Source: Cadophora sp. MPI-SDFR-AT-0126
Taxonomy: Eukaryota > Ascomycota > Leotiomycetes > Helotiales > Ploettnerulaceae
DNA length: 64,000 nucleotides
Direction: 5' to 3'
Assembly (NCBI GenBank): GCA_020747065.1
Contig: JAGMVK010000014.1
Location: 1,054,001-1,118,000, forward strand
The translations under genes were made by a program, and so were the position numbers. Every line of letters begins with the position of its first letter. Position 1 is the first letter of the stretch. The notes below the pieces were generated by a model. It worked only from the letters and a program-made list of their open reading frames with translations, ran no database searches and was not told where the DNA came from. Positions 57,914 through 64,000 of this stretch are shown one piece after another.

Positions 57914-59326
57914 CTACTTCGCAGGCACACTGGAAAACAACCCTACTAACCCCTCACTCAGCGTTGGATGCGTAATGACCAAATCCCTCACATCCTCATA
58001 ACTCAACCCCTTCTTCATAGCCAACTGCACCACAGGCAATAACTCACCAGCCCCGAGCCCCAAAGCGGTGAATCCCAAAATCGAATCATCATCCGCAACC
58101 AACGCCTTCGCGAACCCTGTCGTATTACCCAGCGTCCTCGTCTTCAGGAATGCAGCCATGGGTACCTTCGCCAGTCGAAAGTTCAGTCCCTGAGAAACAG
58201 CTTCGTATTCGCGCAAGCCGACATGAGCGAGCTCTGGAGTCGTGTAGAGCGTGAAGGGGACTTGGCGGTTGGACTTGCGTAGATGGGGTTGAGGATGCCC
58301 GAGCAGGATTGAAGAGACGATGCGGAAGTCGTCGTAGGCTATGTGTGTGAAGTTTGGGGAGCCGGCGCAGTCGCCTACAGCATAAATGTCTGGGCTAGAG
58401 GTCTCGAGGTTCTCGTCGGTGGAGATGTAGTTTTGGGACGTGAGAGTGATACCGGCTTCTTCGAGACCGATGTCGGTTGTGTTAGGGAGACGGCCGGTTG
58501 CGCAGAGGATGTGGGATCCTGTTATGGTGAAGGCTGAGTTGGAGGAAGTCCCAGTGAGAGTTACAGTGGTGCCAGATTGGCCCGTGACGTTCGTGATGGT
58601 CGTGGAGGTGAAGATTTTGACGCCGTCGTTCTCCAGCACATCCTGCAGAGCCGCAACGATATCTTTGTCCTCCTTCTTCAGCAATCGAGTGTTCCTCTCA
58701 AGAACGGTGACCTCAGCTCCCAGACGACGCATAGCCTGAGCGAATTCAAGACCAATGTAACCACCACCTAAGATGATGAGATGACTCGGCAACACATCCA
58801 GTTCCAGAATCTCGATATGTGTAAGTGGATTTGCGCTTTTGAGGCCAGGGATATCATCGATTCTTGCTCTGGAACCGGTAGAGATCACGATCTTGTCCCC
58901 AGTCAAGACACGCTTCTCACCATCTTTTCCAACGACCTCGATACTCTTCTTTCCTACAAAAGTCCCCTGGCCCCAGACAAGTTCCACACCGAATTCCTTG
59001 AACTTGCCCGCATGCAAGTCTACCAACCCAGTGACCATTTCTCTCTTCCTTTCGCGGACAACAGACATTGAAACATCGACTTTGTCTGGTGAGTTGAGAA
59101 TCCCGTAAGATTGACCCTGAAAGGCTTCATAGATGACGTTTGCTGTATGAACGACATTCTTGCTGGGGAGGCAGGCAATGTTCGGACAAGATCCTCCGAG
59201 CCAACGTCTTTCGATAACAGCACAACGTTTACCGGTTTGAGAGGCAAGAGTCCATGCAACGTATTTGCCAGCTTCACCGCTGCCGAGGACAAGGAGATCG
59301 AAGTGGTTTGGGTCGATGGAAGACAT
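57914..59326 (-). CDS. FAD-dependent pyridine-nucleotide disulfide oxidoreductase (mercuric reductase/lipoamide dehydrogenase family)
   Basis: Single exon of 470 residues, full length for the class I family. FAD site LLVLGSGEAGKYVAW at residues 11-25; redox pair Cys47 and Cys52 in GGSCPNIACLPSKN; NAD(P)H site LIILGGGYIGLEFA near 185-198; second FAD motif DIYAVGDCAGSPNF; and the C-terminal HPTLSE with His453 and Glu458, the catalytic pair that works with the partner subunit. The motif CPNIAC, in place of CVNVGC, is that of uncharacterised fungal and bacterial mercuric-reductase-like proteins; there is no N-terminal metal-binding domain and no C-terminal vicinal Cys pair, so mercury reduction is unlikely. 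No targeting signal; probably a cytosolic dimer with a small-molecule or thiol substrate. Confidence 0.9.
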   Translation of the reverse strand: MSSIDPNHFDLLVLGSGEAGKYVAWTLASQTGKRCAVIERRWLGGSCPNIACLPSKNVVHTANVIYEAFQGQSYGILNSPDKVDVSMSVVRERKREMVTGLVDLHAGKFKEFGVELVWGQGTFVGKKSIEVVGKDGEKRVLTGDKIVISTGSRARIDDIPGLKSANPLTHIEILELDVLPSHLIILGGGYIGLEFAQAMRRLGAEVTVLERNTRLLKKEDKDIVAALQDVLENDGVKIFTSTTITNVTGQSGTTVTLTGTSSNSAFTITGSHILCATGRLPNTTDIGLEEAGITLTSQNYISTDENLETSSPDIYAVGDCAGSPNFTHIAYDDFRIVSSILLGHPQPHLRKSNRQVPFTLYTTPELAHVGLREYEAVSQGLNFRLAKVPMAAFLKTRTLGNTTGFAKALVADDDSILGFTALGLGAGELLPVVQLAMKKGLSYEDVRDLVITHPTLSEGLVGLFSSVPAK

Positions 59327-60789
59327 GTTGTAGGGGGAGGCTGGAGATTTTGTCTAGTGGGCGACTGAAGATGTCTTTGGACGAATTTTGACTCAGGTTC
59401 TGTTTGCAACGCAGGGGCAGTTGGAGATTTGATGATGGATCCATAATCGATCACGATGCTGATACTTATATCGCGATGCTCGCAAGTGAAGTCCTCGGCC
59501 TTTGTTGTAGTTGTCCTTACTCATCCCGGTGCGCATTAGGGCCTCGGGGATTGGTTGCTGCACCCCGGAGTTAGCCTCGCTCAGCCCTGATTGATCTTCG
59601 TAATGCCGATGCATCCTGCAACAACAAAGCCCTAACAACTTGTAGATTATCCCCGTCCGTTTCTGACAGGCTTAAGAGTGTATTACTAAGTTTTTGAACT
59701 TGCATTTGACATATGGGATGGGGAAGGTAAGGATGTGTGGCGATGAAGTAACAGATCCCGACGGTGATGACCATACTTTCTTGCAGGAGACAGAGGACAG
59801 TAGGAAGGAATGTCATTTTTTGTGCTGCTGTTGCAACTGTTCTGGCGAGAATCAAATCCACCAAGTTTTTTGTGACAAGTATAGAAGACGAAATGTAAAG
59901 TGTGGTGGTACGGGAGGAGGAGCTTGATGCTAGGTAAAAACGATAGAAAAAAGAAAGCATAAAGCACTGGAAGACATTTGACATCTGCTTAAAACGCTCG
60001 ATAATAAAATTAAAAGGACTATGGCGGGAATGCGGAATGCGAGAGTTGAAAAGCATATCATGAATCTGCAAACAATGACAAACAGAATGAAAGTATTCGA
60101 AAGATTCAAAACGACAAGATCAGATTAAAGTGCAAGCAACACCACAGAAAAGACTGAGGGACAAGAATTGAGACTGAAATCTTCAGACATAAGATTTTCC
60201 CCAGCTGGCTGCTCAATTGCCGTCAAGGCCATCGCGGGCTCGTCATTGGTAGTGATCACCTACCCCACCTGGATATTGATACCATAGCTCCGCGTCCCCA
60301 ATGTCTTTGTACGATACCACCTTTGGGCTGACTTCTACCAGCAGCTTATCCATCCGTATAGATACAAGTACAGTGTCTGATATTGGCATGCCAACATCAG
60401 CAGGTGCAAGTCGAAAGCAAGCGCCATGAACTAGGGCTTCGGAAGGCTGGCAGTCATGAAGCAAGCTCTCGTACTGTGGAGCTGATTAAAAGAACTTTTA
60501 GTCGTGCATGAATGCTATTAGAAGCTACGGATGGTAGTTCTTTGCAGAATTATTGTTATGTTGCTTCTATCACATGTTGATTCGGAGTCAAAAGGATGCA
60601 TTTGAAATCCAGCGAGGTGAGGCGCACAGAACAAATCGCGTTGGCACGTGCTCGCGTGATTCTCGCGTAAGTCCTTTAGAACGGCAACCTTTCTTGCCTC
60701 CCATTGACTTCAACGACCCATCACCCATCATTTCAAAAAGACATAGGGTTCAATGGATACATCCCGCCATCGCACGTCAGATTCTATGA
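59327..60789. other. gene-poor stretch
   Basis: Minus-strand frames at 59571-60071 and 60243-60464 were considered; neither has enough support. Nothing else seen. Confidence 0.45.
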
Positions 60790-61384
60790 CCGTATGGACT
60801 CTGCGAACCTATTCAAGGCCAAATCGAACCCACGAACCCCTTCGCTGACGGTTTCGACTTCGAAGAGAATCTTTTGGATAGCAATTCAACAGAAGACCAC
60901 GAAACCACCCGTACCGATCTCAAAGACGCAAAAATGACCGATTGTTGCGCAGACAAAACGTGTAGTCCTTGCACTGGATACGTCTTGGTCGGATAAGGCA
61001 TGGGCGAAGAGGTCATGTACAGCATATTGTGATGATTGCAAAGAGAACAACCACAAAACCATACCCATTTCTCCGCCTGAAAACTCTTCGATTCGAGTAA
61101 CCGAGTCTGCCACTGCCACTTTTAGTAGCCAGGAAAACTTTGGCAGCCGATTGTACCAAGGCACCGAACAATCAATCAGTCGCCCTCATTCTCTGGCATT
61201 ACTCATAATGCGGCCCGAACTACGTACTACGAACCGTAACGGACAACACTCGAACAGACAATGGGTCACATGGGGGGTGACGAAGAATTGGCAGAGGGAA
61301 TTGAGGAGAAGGTCAATTGATTCGAGCCTTCGGCACAGCTGGATTGACTCGACAGAGCTTACCCACTTACCCACGGTTGTGTAA
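60790..61384 (+). pseudogene. frameshifted cysteine-rich coding region
   Basis: Two overlapping plus-strand frames carry protein-like sequence in succession. Frame one is open 60790-60996 and ends with MTDCCADKTCSPCTGYVLV before a TAA at 60994-60996. One base over, the next frame continues with SDKAWAKRSCTAYCDDCKEN, then a Ser/Thr-rich stretch, and stays open to 61384. A single-base indel near 60988-60993 would join them. The CC-x4-C-x2-C and C-x3-C-x2-C groups suggest metal binding. No start exon is visible. Whether this is a decayed gene or a sequencing error is open. Confidence 0.35.
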
Positions 61385-63296
61385 TGTGGTAAATGTTGCG
61401 AGATCTACTATTCTAGGTATCCTAAATTAAGACATGCGTCCTGGGAAAGCAATCATTTCGTACGTCTCAACGAAACGGCTTCCGGTTGCACACAACGACT
61501 TCCGAGAGAATTTGCCTCAGCCATCTGGGTCATGATGCACGTTTCATTGTGAGCAGCGAGGCAGTACTACTTTGACCCACAGACCAATGGTTCTTTCTCA
61601 ACATGACGGATAAGTCAGTTGGAGCGGGCTGGACCGTTCTTGACCTGAATCGCGACTTCAAAGCGCGAAGCACATTTCCAAGTGCAGAGTCCAACGGACG
61701 AGATTTTCGGGGCAGGTGATCCTCGGAGACCTCTCATACCGTTGAGAACAAATCGTAGTTGTCCCCACAAAGTTTCGCGTTGACTATGAAGCAAATCATC
61801 AAACCAGTTGGGGCGGTCACTTCCCTCCGCCAAAATTCACCGGTCTCGCATCTGGTTGTGCTCAAGCCTTCGAAGGATTCTCCTTCGTGCGACATTCATC
61901 CATGGTGAAGCTGTTTCCTTCTTCCGGTGTTATCCATCAAACAAGTATGAAATCTCCGATATCCAGTGGGCCTCCTCTTTTGTTTCTTCTTTCCGTCGAG
62001 AGATCCAGGAATAAACTGAGCACTCATGTACCCCCTTTCAGCTGAAACGTGGGCAGCGACTTTCAGCTGCGCACAAATGCACTAGTTGTGCGATTTTTCT
62101 CGTGTATTTTGTACATGCTGCTGCATCTTGGGGAAACCTCCCTTTATTACCATATTGTAGTCATCGTCAACAGGTGCAGGATGAGTATCGAAATCCATAT
62201 CCTCGCCTGTTATTCAGGGATGTCGATTCAATCATGTACGGCGGAGTCTCGGGACGATCAGTGCAGATCTCCTACTATGGCTTGAGGCGGGGGGTCTGTG
62301 GGTGCATCCATATTAAGATGCAACGTCCATGCGCACGGCTGTCGAAACTTCTTATTTCGACATCGAGCATCATCTTGAGTTTAGGTTTGGCAATTATGGA
62401 GGTTCCCGGACAGGCCTTGTGTAAGAAACCTGAAAACCGTCCGAGGTTCGATCCGCCCTAGACGGCAGCTATTCGAGTGAGCGGGGTTGGTTCGCAGCGA
62501 CAGGCATCCATTCACACCGGACCAGTCGGCACCTAATGTTGACAGCTAACAATCGATAGTCAGGCTTTCAGATGAAGGCGAAAGGATCACGCCGCGCGCC
62601 GCCTGAACTCGGCATTCTCTCAAGGAAGAAACTCCCCTGGAAGATCATTTCAATCCTCGGCGTGGAGGCGATCAAGTCAGATGCAAGCAGCATCATGCCG
62701 AGGCCATTCTTGGACTGCGACTGGATCGTCACGATATTTCGTTTTTGCCGCCGAGGCGTCGCATGTCACCAGAAGCTCGTGGCATCCCGCTCTCACTGGA
62801 ACGCTTTGATTGCGGGCTGGCTGCCATAGGATGAGCCTCTACCAGTTGGGTGTCATGACTCGGTTCTGCCTGTGCGCAGTGCTGGCATTGGATGCAGGGC
62901 ACATGTTTTCCGTCCAACCATCGCTTATCAGCTGCGATGGACGTGCATTTTCGGACGAAAACAATAATTCTCTAGGAAGCCACCCGTATGATTGGTGCCA
63001 TGCTACGGTCAACCTAGTCCATGAACTATCTGCTGCACAGACATTCGAGCTTCACGCTACCATTTGACATCTATGTGGCTCACAGCACTAGCCCGGTTTC
63101 TGGCCAGCCCGCCCCTTTTAGGAAGATCTACGGTGATATTTTGGATCATTCCCCAGTTCTGTAGTCGCGGGGAAAACTCTCGTCTTGTGCCACCAGGAAA
63201 GCTTTCTCGACTTTGATATTCTCAATCCAGGAAAAGAACAATTCTTTGGAGAGGATATGAGGCTTTCTGCAATTGACCTTTGACACCCGTCCCGCC
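61385..63296. other. gene-poor stretch, promoter side of the CFEM receptor gene
   Basis: No gene supported in about 1.9 kb. Frames at 62049-62461 and 62572-63067 are open but random in composition. Confidence 0.45.
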
Positions 63297-64000
63297 ATGC
63301 GTGTCGCTCTTTTCCTCCCGGCCGCAGCCTTGTTTGGTGCCGCCTTAGCCCAGCTCGACTACGCGTTATTGACTAAGTTCCCAAGTTGCGCTGTAAGTCC
63401 TATCCCACTGTCCAGGAGATATCATGTTAATAAACTCGCCAGATAAAATGCGCTTCAGAAGTGATATTACCGGCGTGCAATATAACAGATTTGCCGAACT
63501 GTTTGTGCAAAAGCGACGACCTCCAATATGACATCTCAGCGTGTGTAATAGGAGCATGTAATGTCACGGAGCAGTATGGTACATACACAGTCACCCATCG
63601 CAACATCCTCCAGACATTGAAGCTAATTATTCTCAGCTTCTTTGACGATTCTACAGGAAGGAATTTGCAAGGGAGTTCCCGTCCCATCTCGTCAAGCGGA
63701 AGTTCGTCGAGCAGCCATCATCCTGGCAGCTTTCACATATCCGATCATAATACTACGTTTTATTTCAAGAGTCATAATAGCTCGCAAGGTGTGGTGGGAT
63801 GACTGGTCTATACTGGCTTGTGTCGTGGGTGATTCAAGCGCATTAGCACGGACGACATGTTGATGGCATATCTAGGTCTTTATGATACCCATGACAGTAC
63901 TTCCAATCTATCGTAAGTCTTCGCCGGAAAACGCTTTTGGATGATGCTGACGACCATGAAGCTGCGTCTGGTCTTGGACTAGGAAAGCATTTCTATAACG
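63297..64000 (+). CDS. CFEM-domain membrane receptor (Pth11-like), 5' part
   Basis: Exons 63297-63392, 63443-63578, about 63661-63824, 63876-63912 and 63962 onward; the gene leaves the window. An 18-residue signal peptide (MRVALFLPAAALFGAALA) precedes a CFEM domain with eight cysteines: 31, 35, 44, 52, 54, 66, 71 and one near 80, including LPNCLCKSDD. Next come RRAAIILAAFTYPIIILRFI and WWDDWSILACV, the first helices and conserved loop of the fungal rhodopsin-like/Pth11 domain, and GLGLGKHFYN. Such seven-helix proteins sense surfaces or host signals in plant-associated fungi. The acceptor of the third exon could be 63656 or 63660; the latter keeps the frame. Confidence 0.85.

Noticed and set aside
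59571..60071. 166-codon minus-strand frame with hydrophobic stretches
   Set aside because: Weak codon bias and no recognisable motif; not enough for a gene call.
60243..60464. 73-codon minus-strand frame that could be a last exon
   Set aside because: Moderately protein-like but no acceptor or upstream exon was found.
62441..62460. GGTTCGATCC-like sequence suggesting a tRNA T-arm
   Set aside because: Flanking bases do not pair into a T stem and no acceptor or anticodon arms are present.
1..64000. Transposons, CRISPR arrays or viral insertions
   Set aside because: No transposase, reverse transcriptase, integrase or capsid-like frame, no spacer-repeat array and no long terminal repeats were seen.

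Overview
The window is nuclear DNA of a filamentous ascomycete. Genes carry short GT-AG introns (about 50-120 nt) with fungal-type donors (GTAAGT, GTATGT, GTGAGT). The protein families are typical of moulds: 2EXR, Zn2Cys6, CFEM receptor, ACS-type MFS and APC permease. Spacing is loose, about 20 recognisable genes in 64 kb, with no operons. Several 2EXR genes and the general style suggest a Leotiomycete, but that is an inference. No rRNA, convincing tRNA, intact transposon or CRISPR was seen.

Layout. 0-10 kb: the 3' end of an unknown gene (+), a seven-exon ACS-family transporter (+), a 2EXR gene with an in-frame stop (-), a possible Tubby/LURP-like gene (-) and a low-complexity gene with a hydrophobic tail (-). 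10-23 kb: an epoxide-hydrolase-like enzyme (-), a 1558-residue disordered basic protein (+), a tiny candidate gene (-) and a medium-chain oxidoreductase with a possible mitochondrial presequence (-). 23-30 kb: a stray coding fragment (+), a Zn2Cys6 regulator (-), a DEDDh exonuclease of the RNase T/Rv2179c type (-) and an F-box protein (-). 30-39 kb: a 1244-residue multi-membrane GT2-like protein (+), an intronless 2EXR gene followed by a poly(A) tract (+), a gene-poor stretch and an unknown 201-residue protein (+). 39-54 kb: a secreted class 3 lipase (-), a hairpin-rich relic region, an APC amino-acid permease (-) divergent from a large beta-propeller-like protein (+), a class V aminotransferase (+) and a coiled-coil protein (-). 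54-64 kb: two long gene-poor stretches flanking a flavoprotein disulfide reductase (-), a frameshifted cysteine-rich relic (+) and the 5' end of a CFEM receptor (+) that runs off the end.

The genes do not form an obvious pathway or biosynthetic cluster; they read as ordinary accessory and housekeeping genes separated by decayed sequence. The items most worth a second look are the GT2-like protein without the usual catalytic motifs, the prokaryote-type exonuclease, the 2EXR gene with a premature stop, the intronless 2EXR gene ending in poly(A), and several short coding remnants outside any complete gene. Exon models were built by hand; for most genes the summed exon lengths are divisible by three.
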